Below, piece after piece: positions 1 to 9,754 of a stretch of DNA of 64,000 nucleotides; the first letter of the stretch is position 1, and every line of letters starts with the position of its first letter. The position numbers and the translations under genes are program-made. The notes below the pieces were generated by a model, which searched no databases, was not told the DNA's origin, and worked only from the letters and a program-made list of their open reading frames with translations. The stretch comes from Algoriphagus machipongonensis. Lineage in GTDB: Bacteria > Bacteroidota > Bacteroidia > Cytophagales > Cyclobacteriaceae. The DNA is taken from the NCBI RefSeq assembly GCF_000166275.1, contig NZ_CM001023.1:4095001-4159000 (forward strand). Reading direction: 5' to 3'.

Positions 1-1
1 G

Positions 2-1015
2 GTAAACTGGAGAACAGGCGGAGGATATTATGGATGGGCCCCATTAGGTCCAGGAGTCTCAATAAACGTGAGAGTTAACATTCCAAGTTATCACTGGGTA
101 TTCCTTCCGAATCATAGAATCTATCATCAGCATGCCTACAGATACTATGCTCCACGTAAGACCAAAATCAAGATATATAACAGAACGACTATCATAAACA
201 ATACGGTCGTCTATAATAATAATCAATATGCTGCTGGCCCAAGTAGAAGAGAAGTATCAAGAGTTACGAGAAGAAATGTACCTGTATATTCTGTAAGAGG
301 TAGCAATAAACCTGGTAGAGCTGCTGTTTCCAGAAATAGCCTAAATATCTATCAGCCAAATATGACCGCCTCCAGAAACAGATCTGTAGATGCCAGACCA
401 AGCCGAGTTGGCACACCAGAGCAAGTAAGGACTGCTAGATCCAATTCGAGAAACGCATACTCAAACTCCCCTTCCAGAAATGCAAGAGGAGAAGCTACCA
501 CTCGAGGAAGATCTGCAACACCAAGCGTCAGAGGAAATCAGGAAATTAGAAACTCAAGAACTCCTGCCAAGGCAAACAGCAAAGACAGAGGGTTTGAAAT
601 GAAGCCATATGATGGTAGCAGAACTAGGACTAACGCTCCAAGTACAAGGACTCAATCTCCAAACAACTCAAGAGCAACTACTCCTAGAACTCAATCAAAA
701 CCAACTGTTCGGTCTACACCACAAAGGTCTAGCGGAGCTAGAGTTTCTCAGCCTCAACAAAGAAAGCAACAAACGAGAACTCAACCGACTCAGAGGACTA
801 AGGCCTCAACTCCAACTTCGAGATCATCGAGAAGTAAGGTGTCCAGCCCAAGTCAAAGCAGAACAAAAAGTAGTCCTCAGGTGAGATCTTCTCGCTCAAG
901 TAATGTGAGAACTGCTCCGAAAAGAACGAGTAAATCCAGCACTTCTTCTGCAAGAAAATCAACTTCAAGATCATCCAGCAGCAGAAGCTCTTCCAGCTCA
1001 AGAGGGAATAATTAA
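2..1015 (+). CDS. DUF6600-type secreted protein, C-terminal part (5' end outside the window)
   Basis: The reading frame is open from base 2, so the gene begins before the window; the GTG at 68 is internal. The first visible residues read VNWRTGGGYYGWAPLGPG, followed by a basic, Asn/Tyr-rich stretch. This matches the end of the Trp/Gly/Tyr-rich repeat domain of Bacteroidota DUF6600 proteins, which are exported and of unknown function. From about residue 100 the protein becomes a low-complexity tail dominated by Ser, Arg, Thr, Pro and Gln, ending in runs of Ser and Arg, with a very high predicted charge. The tail has no recognisable fold and could bind polyanions such as lipopolysaccharide or DNA (inference). 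A strong terminator follows 22 bases after the stop. The family call rests on recognition of the domain edge; function is unknown. Confidence 0.75.
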   Translation, partial: VNWRTGGGYYGWAPLGPGVSINVRVNIPSYHWVFLPNHRIYHQHAYRYYAPRKTKIKIYNRTTIINNTVVYNNNQYAAGPSRREVSRVTRRNVPVYSVRGSNKPGRAAVSRNSLNIYQPNMTASRNRSVDARPSRVGTPEQVRTARSNSRNAYSNSPSRNARGEATTRGRSATPSVRGNQEIRNSRTPAKANSKDRGFEMKPYDGSRTRTNAPSTRTQSPNNSRATTPRTQSKPTVRSTPQRSSGARVSQPQQRKQQTRTQPTQRTKASTPTSRSSRSKVSSPSQSRTKSSPQVRSSRSSNVRTAPKRTSKSSTSSARKSTSRSSSSRSSSSSRGNN

Positions 1016-1036
1016 AAGCTTTTGAATTACAATTAT

Positions 1037-1067
1037 GCAGCATGAATCTACTCATGCTGCTTTTTTT
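1037..1067 (+). terminator. Rho-independent terminator after the DUF6600 gene
   Basis: Perfect 9-bp stem GCAGCATGA/TCATGCTGC with a 6-base loop, followed by seven T residues. Confidence 0.9.
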
Positions 1068-1131
1068 ATTTCAAGCCAAATAGTAGTGTTTGCAGTTTTT
1101 AGTAATTTGATCATTCAACCACTAGCCAAAC

Positions 1132-4100
1132 ATGAAAACTCTTTTTTCTATCATTCTAATCCTAGCTGGATTTGCTTCTTATGCTCAGGAAACATTCAAT
1201 AAAAATCTCCCCTTAAAATATAGAAATATAGGCCCATTTAGAGGAGGAAGGTCTGTCACTGCCACTGGCGTAGTAGATGACCCGCTTGTTTATTATATGG
1301 GAAACACGGGAGGCGGAGTATGGAAAACCACAGACGCTGGTCAACATTGGGATAATATATCAGATGGATTTTTCTCAACTTCTTCTGTTGGAGCCATAGC
1401 AGTATCAGAAAGCAATCCTAACATAGTCTATGTTGGAATGGGTGAACATGCCCCTCGTGGTGTTATGACTTCTCATGGCGACGGAATGTATAAGTCCACC
1501 GATGCAGGAAAAACCTGGAAAAAGATTGGACTTGAAAAAACACAGCATATTTCACGGATTCAAATTCACCCAAGCAATCCAGATATAGTTTACATAGCTG
1601 CGCAAGGAGCTTTGCATGCGCCTAACCCGGAAAGAGGCATTTACAAATCCACTGATGGTGGAGAAAACTGGGAATTGGTACTTTTTGTAGATGAAAAGAC
1701 AGGTGCATCGGAACTTTCCATGGATATGAATTACCCTGAAATTCTTTATGCTGCCATGTGGGAACACCAGAGAGTACCTTGGAAAGTAATTAGTGGCGGA
1801 CCGGGAAGCGGCCTTTATAAATCAACAGATTCCGGGAAAACTTGGAAGAAAATCCATAAAGGTCTACCAGAGGAAAAAGGTAAAATGGCAATTTCAGTTT
1901 CACGGGCCAACTCCAATAAGGTATATGCTTTAATAGAATCTGACACCAACCAAGACAAGGGAGGCTTATTTGCCTCTGATAACGCAGGAGAAAGCTGGAG
2001 AATGGTCAGCGGAGACAATAGACTCGTTCAGCGTGCATGGTACTACATAGAGGTATTTGCAGATCCCAACGACGAGAACACGGTTTATGTAATGAGTGCC
2101 CCAGCCCTACGATCTATTGATGGAGGAAAGACATGGGAAAATTTACCGAGTGCTCATGGAGACTACCATGACCTCTGGATCAACCCCAAAAACTCCAAAA
2201 ACATGGTTTTGGCCGATGATGGAGGTGCAGCAATTTCTTTTAATTATGCCAAAACTTGGTCTACCCAAAACAACATGCCCACCGCTCAATTTTACCGTGT
2301 GAATGTTGATAATCAATTCCCTTACCGAATCTATGGAGGTCAGCAAGACAACACTTCTGTGGTAATCAATAGCATCGCTATGGGAAGGGGATCTATTAGT
2401 GAAGAGCATTGGAATTCTTCTGCCGGTGGAGAAAGCGCCTTTTTAGCATTCAACCCTGATGATCCAAGATACGTCTTGGGCGGCAGCTACTTAGGTACCA
2501 TTGAGGTACTTGATATGAAGTCTAAGGGGAGTACAAACATCATGATAGAACCTATCCAATATTTAGGTAGAGAGGCTCGAGACATGAAATACCTATACAA
2601 CTGGAATGCTCCTATTATTTGGTCACAACATGAACCCAACACCTTCTATCATGGCGCACAATACTTACTTAAAACCCAAGATATGGGAAATAGCTGGGAA
2701 GTTGTATCCCCGGATCTAACAAGAAATATTGATGAGAAACAAGGCAATGGAGGTGGGCCATATACCAATGAGGCTGTAGGAGCAGAAAATTACGGAACAC
2801 TTTCCTATGTCGTTGAATCACCACATGAGAAGGGAGTAATTTGGACTGGCTCGGATGACGGATTGGTATACCTTACAAAAGATGGAGGAGAGAATTGGGA
2901 AAATGTAACTCCTTCCGGCTTGGAAGAATGTCTTATCAATGCAATTGAAGTTTCACCCCATGATCCTGCAACAGCATTTATAGCCACCACTCGATATAAA
3001 TTTGACGACAAACGACCTGGCCTATACAAGACCAGTAATTATGGTAAATCATGGACTCCGATTAATAGCGGTATTCCTGAAGGCTCCTTCACGAGAGTTG
3101 TCAGGGAAGACTCACAAGTAGAAGGCCTTTTGTATGCAGGTACAGAAACAGGCATGTTTATTTCCTATGATGAAGGAAGTAATTGGAAACCCTTTCAGTT
3201 AAACTTGCCAGTGACCCCAATCACGGATTTAATCCAAAAACATGGAGATTTGATTGTTGCCACCGCGGGACGTTCATTCTGGATATTGGATGACCTTAAT
3301 CTGGTCAGAGAAAAGAAAGAAAGCGTAGAAACACCCGTCATCTACACTCCTGAAGAAGTTATTTTAGGCAATTGGTACAGTCCGATGAATGGCTCCCTAG
3401 AAAACTTTGATGGAACTCAACCCTTTACTGGAGTAAACCCAGCCAGCGGCATGGTGATTTATTACCACCTTCCTGAGGAGATCAATGATTCCACAGAAAT
3501 CAAACTTGAAATTCACGATTCCAATGGAGAATTAGTTAGAACTTTTAGCTCCAAAAGAGATCAAGATTTTAAATCTTATGCAGGAGGACCATCTTCCGAA
3601 CCAGTTCTTTCCACCAAAAAAGGAATCAACAGATTTGTCTGGAATTTGAGCTACCCAACTATGCCCGGAGTAGATGGTGCTTACATCGAAGCGGGTTATG
3701 GGGGCCATACTGCTATTCCCGGCAAGTATAAGCTTACCATAAAATCAGAATTTGACGATGCTACAGTGGAAGGAGTCATCGCCAAAAACCCACTGTATGA
3801 CATCAGTGAGAAAGAATATCTGGAATACCATGTATTTATGCAGGAAATGGAGGAAGAGCTTACGATCATGCATGATATGGTAAACACTGAAATGGATTAT
3901 CAAAATCAGCTGAAGTCCTTCATTGAAAAAATTGAAGACAAGGAAGAACTTAAATCTCTTAAAGCTGAAGGACAAAATCTCCTGAAAAAGCTTCAGGACT
4001 GGGATGAAAAAATGATTCAACGTAAATCAAAAGCTTATGATGACGTAGAAAATTTCCCAAACAAATTCACTGCTAACTACATGTACGTCATCAATCAATC

Positions 4101-4269
4101 TGACAGCTCTATTCCAAAGATAAACCAAGGTTCAAAAGATAGGCGAAGTGAACTGGAGGAAGAATGGAAAACCCTGAAAGAAGAAGGTACTACTTTGCTT
4201 GAAACAGATATTCCTGCCTTCAACCAACTTGTACAAGAAAATGGTATTGGAGTTCTATTTGTTAAATAA
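1132..4269 (+). CDS. Secreted sortilin/VPS10-like BNR-repeat protein
   Basis: 1045 residues with an N-terminal signal peptide ending near residue 19 (ASYAQ). The first roughly 700 residues carry repeated Asp-box (BNR) motifs of form S-x-D-x-G-x-x-W, for example KTTDAGQHW near 65-73, KSTDAGKTW near 121-129, and later [24 protein letters not shown] and SYDEGSNW. This is the signature of the sortilin/VPS10 and exo-xyloglucanase type beta-propeller. A beta-rich domain follows, then a charged helical stretch of about 100 residues near the C-terminus. Bacteroidota carry many such proteins annotated as glycosyl hydrolases, but most have no proven substrate, and Asp boxes are structural rather than catalytic. 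It is probably periplasmic or exposed at the surface. No C-terminal type IX sorting domain is evident. It is transcribed alone, with a terminator directly after the stop. Confidence 0.85.
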   Translation: MKTLFSIILILAGFASYAQETFNKNLPLKYRNIGPFRGGRSVTATGVVDDPLVYYMGNTGGGVWKTTDAGQHWDNISDGFFSTSSVGAIAVSESNPNIVYVGMGEHAPRGVMTSHGDGMYKSTDAGKTWKKIGLEKTQHISRIQIHPSNPDIVYIAAQGALHAPNPERGIYKSTDGGENWELVLFVDEKTGASELSMDMNYPEILYAAMWEHQRVPWKVISGGPGSGLYKSTDSGKTWKKIHKGLPEEKGKMAISVSRANSNKVYALIESDTNQDKGGLFASDNAGESWRMVSGDNRLVQRAWYYIEVFADPNDENTVYVMSAPALRSIDGGKTWENLPSAHGDYHDLWINPKNSKNMVLADDGGAAISFNYAKTWSTQNNMPTAQFYRVNVDNQFPYRIYGGQQDNTSVVINSIAMGRGSISEEHWNSSAGGESAFLAFNPDDPRYVLGGSYLGTIEVLDMKSKGSTNIMIEPIQYLGREARDMKYLYNWNAPIIWSQHEPNTFYHGAQYLLKTQDMGNSWEVVSPDLTRNIDEKQGNGGGPYTNEAVGAENYGTLSYVVESPHEKGVIWTGSDDGLVYLTKDGGENWENVTPSGLEECLINAIEVSPHDPATAFIATTRYKFDDKRPGLYKTSNYGKSWTPINSGIPEGSFTRVVREDSQVEGLLYAGTETGMFISYDEGSNWKPFQLNLPVTPITDLIQKHGDLIVATAGRSFWILDDLNLVREKKESVETPVIYTPEEVILGNWYSPMNGSLENFDGTQPFTGVNPASGMVIYYHLPEEINDSTEIKLEIHDSNGELVRTFSSKRDQDFKSYAGGPSSEPVLSTKKGINRFVWNLSYPTMPGVDGAYIEAGYGGHTAIPGKYKLTIKSEFDDATVEGVIAKNPLYDISEKEYLEYHVFMQEMEEELTIMHDMVNTEMDYQNQLKSFIEKIEDKEELKSLKAEGQNLLKKLQDWDEKMIQRKSKAYDDVENFPNKFTANYMYVINQSDSSIPKINQGSKDRRSELEEEWKTLKEEGTTLLETDIPAFNQLVQENGIGVLFVK

Positions 4270-4281
4270 AGGATTCTAAAC

Positions 4282-4317
4282 AAGCCCACAGGAAGCCTCC
4301 TGTGGGCTTTATTTTTT
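4282..4317 (+). terminator. Terminator after the sortilin-like gene
   Basis: 12-bp stem AAGCCCACAGGA/TCCTGTGGGCTT with a 4-base loop, followed by a T-rich tract. Confidence 0.9.
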
Positions 4318-4371
4318 CATTACTTTTTTATCGGATATTGCCAAATAAAATTCTGTTTTAGCAATTTTCTC

Positions 4372-4379
4372 TATCTTTG
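4372..4379 (+). promoter_or_regulatory. Probable -7 promoter box for the SulP gene
   Basis: TATCTTTG matches the Bacteroidota -7 consensus TAnnTTTG exactly and lies 67 bases upstream of the ATG. I did not find a convincing -33 TTTG at the expected spacing, so the call is tentative. Confidence 0.4.
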
Positions 4380-4446
4380 CGCTTCGATTCATTAAATCTC
4401 CCCTCTTGCAAAGCATTCTTTTGGAAGAGTTACTCAAACCTATTTC

Positions 4447-5976
4447 ATGAAAAAGTATTTCAACTTATTTGATTTCAGCCAACGTGTTGACTACAAAACC
4501 GAAGTTCTCTCAGGACTTACTGTAGCAATGGCCTTGATTCCAGAAGCTGTTGCTTTTGCTTTCATCGCTGGTTTATCGCCTTTAACGGGCCTTTATGCTG
4601 CATTTATGATGGGCTTGGTCACTTCAATTTTAGGAGGAAGACCCGGAATGATTTCAGGTGCAACTGGCGCAGTAGCTGTTGTCATTGTCTCTTTGGCTGC
4701 AAGCCATGGGGTAGAATACGTTTTTGCTGCTGTGGTTTTGGCTGGTATTATTCAGGTAGCTGCAGGAACTCTAAGGTTAGGAAAATTAATGAGATTGGTT
4801 CCTCACCCAGTTATTTTCGGGTTCGTCAATGGCCTAGCAATCATCATTTTCATGTCTCAGCTTGATCAGTTTAAAGATGCTACTGGAAACTGGCTTACAG
4901 GATCAAACATGTATATTTTACTTGGCTTAGTAGGATTAACCATGTTGATCATTTGGGGCTTACCAAAGCTTACGAAAGCAGTTCCAGCATCTCTTACAGC
5001 CATTTTAGTTGTATTTGGACTGGTTTCTTTCTTAAATATTGACACCAAGACCGTGGGTGATATGGCGACCATTAAAGGTGGATTTCCTCCTTTCCATTTA
5101 CCAGCTGTTCCATTGACCTTCGAAACACTTCAAATCATCTTCCCTTATTCTGCTATTGTTGCGGGAGTGGGTTTGATCGAAAGTTTGTTAACCTTAAATA
5201 TTATTGATGAAATCACCGAGACAAGAGGTAGAGGCAATAAAGAGGCTGTAGCTCAAGGTTTGGCCAACATGCTTTCTGGTGTGTTTTCCGGAATGGGAGG
5301 TTGCGCGATGATCGGTCAGAGTTTGATTAATATTTCTTCTGGAGCAAGAGCAAGACTTTCGGGAATTGTAGCTTCTGTCATGCTTTTAGTATTCATCATG
5401 TTTGGTTCAAGCTTGATCGAACAAGTACCAATGGCAGCACTTACTGGTCTAATGATCATGGTTTCTATTGGAACATTTGAATGGGCGAGTTTAAGAACCT
5501 GGAATAAAATGCCAAAATCAGATGTATTTTTAATGGTCTTAGTAACCTTGGTAACTGCAGTTCTACACAACCTTGCCTTGGCAGTTTTAGTAGGTGTTAT
5601 TTTAGCAGCTTTGGTATTTGCTTGGGACAATGCTAAAAGAATCCGCGCCAGAAAATATATAGACCAAAATGGTGTCAAGCATTATGAAATGTTTGGACCA
5701 TTATTCTTTGGCTCTACTACAGCTTTTGCCGAAAAATTTGATGTAGCAAATGACCCAGATGAGGTGATAATTGACTTTGCTGAAAGCCGTGTCGTGGACA
5801 TGTCTGCGATTGAGGCCCTAAATAAAATAACAGAGCGCTACCAAAAGGCGAATAAAAAACTTCACTTGAAGCACCTAAGCCCGGATTGTAGAAAACTCAT
5901 TGAAAATGCCGATAAATTGATTGATGTCAATGTCATCGAAGACCCCAACTACAAGCTTGCGGTTGATAAGATTTAA
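4447..5976 (+). CDS. SulP-family inorganic anion transporter with STAS domain
   Basis: 509 residues. The N-terminal part has the SulP/SLC26 signature: DYKTEVLSGLTVAMALIPEA near 15-35, where the Pro-rich start of TM1 binds anion, then roughly 10-12 hydrophobic segments to about residue 395. The C-terminal part, about 410-505, is a cytoplasmic STAS domain with its typical VIIDFAESRVVDMSAIEAL core. Family members carry sulfate, bicarbonate, chloride or dicarboxylates in symport with Na+ or H+, and the sequence alone does not settle the substrate. No sulfur assimilation or carbonic anhydrase gene lies next to it. The ATG is followed directly by the conserved N-terminal helix, so the start is secure. 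The gene is monocistronic and ends in a bidirectional terminator. Confidence 0.93.
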   Translation: MKKYFNLFDFSQRVDYKTEVLSGLTVAMALIPEAVAFAFIAGLSPLTGLYAAFMMGLVTSILGGRPGMISGATGAVAVVIVSLAASHGVEYVFAAVVLAGIIQVAAGTLRLGKLMRLVPHPVIFGFVNGLAIIIFMSQLDQFKDATGNWLTGSNMYILLGLVGLTMLIIWGLPKLTKAVPASLTAILVVFGLVSFLNIDTKTVGDMATIKGGFPPFHLPAVPLTFETLQIIFPYSAIVAGVGLIESLLTLNIIDEITETRGRGNKEAVAQGLANMLSGVFSGMGGCAMIGQSLINISSGARARLSGIVASVMLLVFIMFGSSLIEQVPMAALTGLMIMVSIGTFEWASLRTWNKMPKSDVFLMVLVTLVTAVLHNLALAVLVGVILAALVFAWDNAKRIRARKYIDQNGVKHYEMFGPLFFGSTTAFAEKFDVANDPDEVIIDFAESRVVDMSAIEALNKITERYQKANKKLHLKHLSPDCRKLIENADKLIDVNVIEDPNYKLAVDKI

Positions 5977-6017
5977 AAAAATAAGGGTAACCATGATTTT
6001 GGTTACCCTTATTTTTT
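5976..6017. terminator. Bidirectional terminator between convergent genes
   Basis: 17-bp perfect inverted repeat starting at the last base of the SulP stop (core ATAAGGGTAACC/GGTTACCCTTAT) with an 8-base loop and A/T runs on both sides. It serves SulP on the plus strand and overlaps the stop codon of the minus-strand serine hydrolase. Confidence 0.9.
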
Positions 6018-7305
6018 ACTCTATGGCAGAAAATACCATCTGCCTAAACTTCCATCCCGATTGATCTCCAGTTCCGCCCTGAGTTTGTTTCATCAATATC
6101 CCAATGGTATTGGTAACAGGGTCTGCAAAGTATTGGGTATTAAAATATCCACCCCAATCAAAAGTCCCAAGACTCCCAATTCCACCTTTAGCAACTCCCT
6201 GCTGATCCACGAGACCAAAAGCTAAACCATAGTCTTTGCCTCCATTTCCAAGCAAATCCCCAACTTGATTCGACATGATGGTTTTAATGGTCGTCGGACT
6301 CAACAAGCGAACGCCATTATAGGTACCTCCATTTAAATACATCTGCAGGAATTTCGCATAGTCTAAAGCAGTGGAGGAAAGCCCAGCTCCTCCAGAAAAG
6401 AATGTTTTCGCTCCTTTTTTAGGATAATCTGTATCATAAAAAGTTATAGGATAAGCTTCCCATTCTCCGTCAACTTTACGATGAACTGTTACTAATCTCT
6501 CTCCTTGTGAATCGCTCAGGTAAAATCCAGTATCACTCATTCCAAGTGGATCAAAAATTCTGGTTTTTAAGAACTGGTCAAATGGCATCCCTGAAACAAT
6601 TTCAATGAAATACCCCAAAACATCTAATCCTAGGCTATAAGTATACTGGCTCCCCGGGTCATGATGCAATGGCAATTTTGCCAACTTTTTGATGTTATCA
6701 CTTATTTTCACAGGCTTGGTAGTAAACAAATCTACTATACCAGCTTTGTTATAAATCATCTTAAAACGCTCATCCCCATCAATCACACCATATCCAAGAC
6801 CGGAAGTGTGAGTGAGCAAATCGCGAATTCTTATTTCACGGGAAGCAGGCCTACTGGAGTAGGTAGTATCTCCATATCGAAAGTTTGTCAATACCTGCGG
6901 CTGAGCAAACTCAGGGATAAATTTTGAAATTGGGTCATCCAAACTGAACTTTCCTTCTTCCCAGAGCATCATGACTGCAGTGGATGTGATGGCTTTCGAT
7001 TGTGAAGCAATCCTAAAAATTTGATCCATTTCCATTTCATTCCCAGAAGGAACGTCAGCAAATCCTTTGGCAGCTTGATAAACAATCTTACCATCTTTAA
7101 CTATCATAGCTACCAAGCCAGGCACCTGATTGCTACTGATGGTCTCCTCAAGCATTCCGTCAATCTTTTGTATTCTTTCTTTTGAAATACCAGGCATTAC
7201 TTGATCACCCAGTGGAGTAATATTTACACTATGCTGCCCAAGCACTGGCATGGACAGTACCAAAAAGATAAATAGAAGCAGTTGAGTAGATGGGGCTATT
7301 TTCAT
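6016..7305 (-). CDS. Secreted serine hydrolase, beta-lactamase class C / EstB family
   Basis: 429 residues with a signal peptide ending near residue 23 (PVLG-Q). The penicillin-binding-like fold is indicated by FRIASQSKAIT, whose Ser101-x-x-Lys104 is the nucleophile/base pair, by HTSGLGYG near 166-172, and by the second-motif Tyr in YTYSLGLDVLGY near 221-232. YxN is YSL here, as in many EstB-like esterases. A GGAGL motif and a late GSLGTFDWGG motif near 377-386 (HxG-like region, with Thr-Phe-Asp) complete the pattern. The family includes esterases, D-amino-acid peptidases and transacylases; true beta-lactamase activity is unlikely from these motifs. It is transcribed alone on the minus strand, and no neighbour suggests a substrate. 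Confidence 0.88.
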   Translation of the reverse strand: MKIAPSTQLLLFIFLVLSMPVLGQHSVNITPLGDQVMPGISKERIQKIDGMLEETISSNQVPGLVAMIVKDGKIVYQAAKGFADVPSGNEMEMDQIFRIASQSKAITSTAVMMLWEEGKFSLDDPISKFIPEFAQPQVLTNFRYGDTTYSSRPASREIRIRDLLTHTSGLGYGVIDGDERFKMIYNKAGIVDLFTTKPVKISDNIKKLAKLPLHHDPGSQYTYSLGLDVLGYFIEIVSGMPFDQFLKTRIFDPLGMSDTGFYLSDSQGERLVTVHRKVDGEWEAYPITFYDTDYPKKGAKTFFSGGAGLSSTALDYAKFLQMYLNGGTYNGVRLLSPTTIKTIMSNQVGDLLGNGGKDYGLAFGLVDQQGVAKGGIGSLGTFDWGGYFNTQYFADPVTNTIGILMKQTQGGTGDQSGWKFRQMVFSAIE

Positions 7306-7370
7306 ATTGATTGGGTTTTAGAAACCTTAAGCTAATGAATTCCAATTAGTCTTCGATTTTCCTGGTGGAG

Positions 7371-7412
7371 AAAAAATAAAAAAAGGCAGGCCAGAAAATT
7401 CCAGCCTGCCTT
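7371..7412 (-). terminator. Terminator after the first HtrA gene
   Basis: Read on the minus strand: stem AAGGCAGGC/GCCTGCCTT with an additional inner CTGG/CCAG pairing, followed by a long U tract. It lies 20 bases beyond the stop codon. Confidence 0.88.
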
Positions 7413-7431
7413 ATAATCAATCAATCAACAA

Positions 7432-8940
7432 TCAATCTAATTCTACTTCAAAATAATACTCTGTACCATTTTGGAACATTCCTAGCACAACTACATCCTC
7501 ACCTGATTTCTCATTTAAAACTTCTAGCAGTTGTTCTACATCAGTAATTCGGGTTCTTCCCTCATCACTAATAATGGAAGTAATAATAAATCCTGGTCTC
7601 GCTCCGGCATCTCTCCACTCAGATTCTCCAACTACACTGATCATCGCTCCACCATTTAATCTTAAACCTTCTTTAACCTGACTTTTAAGCTCTTCGAACA
7701 TCATTCCACCAAACTCATAGGTTTTAGGAACTTCTTTCTTCACAATTTTGGTGTCACCTTCCATATTCTTCAAAGTGGCTTTTGTCTTATTAAGCTCTCC
7801 ATCTCTTAGATATTCAATCTCCACTTGATCACCAGGTCTTTTTCTAGCCACCATTTCTTGAAGGTTAGAAACATTTTTGGTTTCTGTCCCATCCACACCA
7901 ACGATGATATCACCTGACTGAAGACCAGCCTCAGCTCCACCACTATTCTCAGTTACTTCGCTTACATAGACACCTTGATCAACTCCAAAATCCTTTCCTA
8001 AAGCCTCTCCTAATTCAGGACTTACGCTTTGAATTCTCACTCCTAGCAAGCCTCTTTGAACAGTACCATATTTCATCAGGTCGTCCATTACTTTCTTGAC
8101 TAAGCTTGAAGGAACAGCAAAAGAATATCCATTGAATGTTCCAGTACGAGAAGCTATTGCAGTGTTAATACCAATAAGTTCGCCTGCTAAATTCACAAGG
8201 GCTCCACCCGAGTTTCCTGGGTTTACAACAGCATCAGTCTGTAGAAAAGATTCTACCTGCATATTGTTCTCGTCACTTAAGATGTTAATGTTTCTGGCTT
8301 TGGCAGAAATGATACCTGCTGTCACAGTAGAGTTTAAATCAAAGGGATTTCCTACTGCTAACACCCATTCACCGATTTTCACGTTATCAGAATTACCAAA
8401 TTTCACAAATGGTAATCCTTCATCCTCTATTTTCAATAAAGCCAAATCGGTGGTAGGATCTGTTCCCACTACTTTTGCAACATACCTTTTGTTATTCTCG
8501 AGAGAGATATCAACTTTTGTGGCATTTTCTACCACGTGATTGTTTGTCACAATGTATCCATCAGGCGATATAATCACTCCTGATCCAGAGCTTTTTCCTA
8601 TGGGTCCACGACCTCTTCCTCTTTGATCTCCTTCTGGCATTGGTAAACCAAAAAATTCTTGAAGCGGGTCTTTTTGTCTATTTCCTGAAGAAGTATAAGA
8701 AACTTCACTCACGATATGTACTACTGCAGGCGTAACAACTTCTGCAGAGGCGACGAAATTAATTCCATCAGGAATAGTAAAATCTTCTCCTGAAAGTAAA
8801 TTCACAAAACTTGTTTGCTGCTTTTCGTCAAAATTTGTGGCACTTTGGGGCTGTATCAAAAAGCCCACGCCTGCCAAGGCGACAATGCCTCCGATTAGAG
8901 AGGCAAGAATGATTCCGATAAAGAATTGCTTTTTGCTCAT
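7432..8940 (-). CDS. degP: Periplasmic serine endopeptidase, DegP/HtrA (Do) family
   Basis: 502 residues. An N-terminal hydrophobic segment (about 6-28) is a signal peptide or membrane anchor. The trypsin-like domain carries a complete catalytic triad: His135 in TNNHVVEN, Asp165 in TTDLALLKI and Ser244 in GNSGGALV. Two PDZ domains follow, about 290-385 and 405-500; the second is more diverged. The Gly/Arg-rich insert GDQRGRGRG (104-112) lies where loop LA sits in DegP. Its role is degrading or holding misfolded envelope proteins. A second HtrA (20985-22427) is encoded 12 kb away, so the cell has at least two. It is a single-gene unit ending in a strong terminator, and the small heat-shock gene lies just upstream on the same strand. 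Confidence 0.94.
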   Translation of the reverse strand: MSKKQFFIGIILASLIGGIVALAGVGFLIQPQSATNFDEKQQTSFVNLLSGEDFTIPDGINFVASAEVVTPAVVHIVSEVSYTSSGNRQKDPLQEFFGLPMPEGDQRGRGRGPIGKSSGSGVIISPDGYIVTNNHVVENATKVDISLENNKRYVAKVVGTDPTTDLALLKIEDEGLPFVKFGNSDNVKIGEWVLAVGNPFDLNSTVTAGIISAKARNINILSDENNMQVESFLQTDAVVNPGNSGGALVNLAGELIGINTAIASRTGTFNGYSFAVPSSLVKKVMDDLMKYGTVQRGLLGVRIQSVSPELGEALGKDFGVDQGVYVSEVTENSGGAEAGLQSGDIIVGVDGTETKNVSNLQEMVARKRPGDQVEIEYLRDGELNKTKATLKNMEGDTKIVKKEVPKTYEFGGMMFEELKSQVKEGLRLNGGAMISVVGESEWRDAGARPGFIITSIISDEGRTRITDVEQLLEVLNEKSGEDVVVLGMFQNGTEYYFEVELD

Positions 8941-9072
8941 GTTGTTTTTTTATTTAGTTAACTTCCAAACGTCTTGTGGTTAAAAACGATCCAAAAATTA
9001 ATCCTGATTAGCTCATTTTTACTTCAAATTAACAAGAATTAACCGCTTTTGAAGGCAGTTATGAATATAACC

Positions 9073-9102
9073 AAAAATAAAAGAGCAGGTTTCCCCGCTC
9101 TT
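9073..9102 (-). terminator. Terminator after the Hsp20 gene
   Basis: On the minus strand AAGAGC/GCTCTT plus inner GG/CC around a 4-base GAAA-type loop, followed by a U-rich tract. Confidence 0.8.
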
Positions 9103-9105
9103 CAA

Positions 9106-9534
9106 TTATTTTACTTCAATAGCAGCTTTTACCACTTTTTTCTCTTTTTTGGGTAGAGTAACTTTCAATACTCCGTCTTCATATACCGCCGCAATATCTT
9201 CTGCGTGAATATCCTCAGGCACATAAAACGACCTGCTGAAAGAACCATATTGAGTCTCTAAACTATGGTAATTTTTACCTTCTTTTTTCTCTTCAAACTT
9301 TCGCTCTCCAGAAATCGTCAACTTACCCTCAGTTAAGTCTACTTTGAAATCTGATTTTTTGACACCTGGCACTGCTAATTGAATTTCATAGGATTTTTCA
9401 TCCTCAGATACATCAACCGCAGGATTGAAATGCTTTATGGGAGTACCCATGTTTTCGTTAAAGAATTTGTCTAACATTCCGCTAAATGTATTTGGGAAAT
9501 AGGGCTCTGTTTGATTAAATCTTACTAGTTTCAT
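9106..9534 (-). CDS. Small heat-shock protein, Hsp20 / alpha-crystallin family
   Basis: 142 residues, the usual size. The alpha-crystallin domain spans about 35-130 and begins at NPAVDVSEDEKSYEIQLAVP. It contains the conserved dimerisation strand LTISGERKFEEKKEGKNYH and ends with the A-x-x-x-n-G-V-L motif in AAVYEDGVLKVTLPKKE, followed by a short extension (VVKAAIEVK) in place of the classic I-x-I anchor. It is an ATP-independent cytoplasmic holdase that traps unfolding proteins. It sits between two HtrA-type and ATP-dependent protease genes in a stress-related neighbourhood. I could not identify a CIRCE or sigma-32-like element upstream with confidence. Confidence 0.95.
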   Translation of the reverse strand: MKLVRFNQTEPYFPNTFSGMLDKFFNENMGTPIKHFNPAVDVSEDEKSYEIQLAVPGVKKSDFKVDLTEGKLTISGERKFEEKKEGKNYHSLETQYGSFSRSFYVPEDIHAEDIAAVYEDGVLKVTLPKKEKKVVKAAIEVK

Positions 9535-9754
9535 TTTTATATTGGTTTAGTGTTTAAGTTTTTTACTTCTAATTAGAAAAATCTGTTCCAAGCCAATTTT
9601 CAAGTCATTTCGTCAGGAAAAACTAGAATTCATTTAGAAATAGTGTCAATATGGCTTATTTTTAAGCGAAATCAACTTTAAAAAGGCTTTCCAAAAGCGC
9701 TGTTTTTATTCTAAATCTTTAAAAATCCCTATATTAACTTCATAAAACCTATAT

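Noticed and set aside
798..1055. Minus-strand open frame under the Ser/Arg-rich tail
   Set aside because: Shadow of a low-complexity coding region and of a terminator on the opposite strand.
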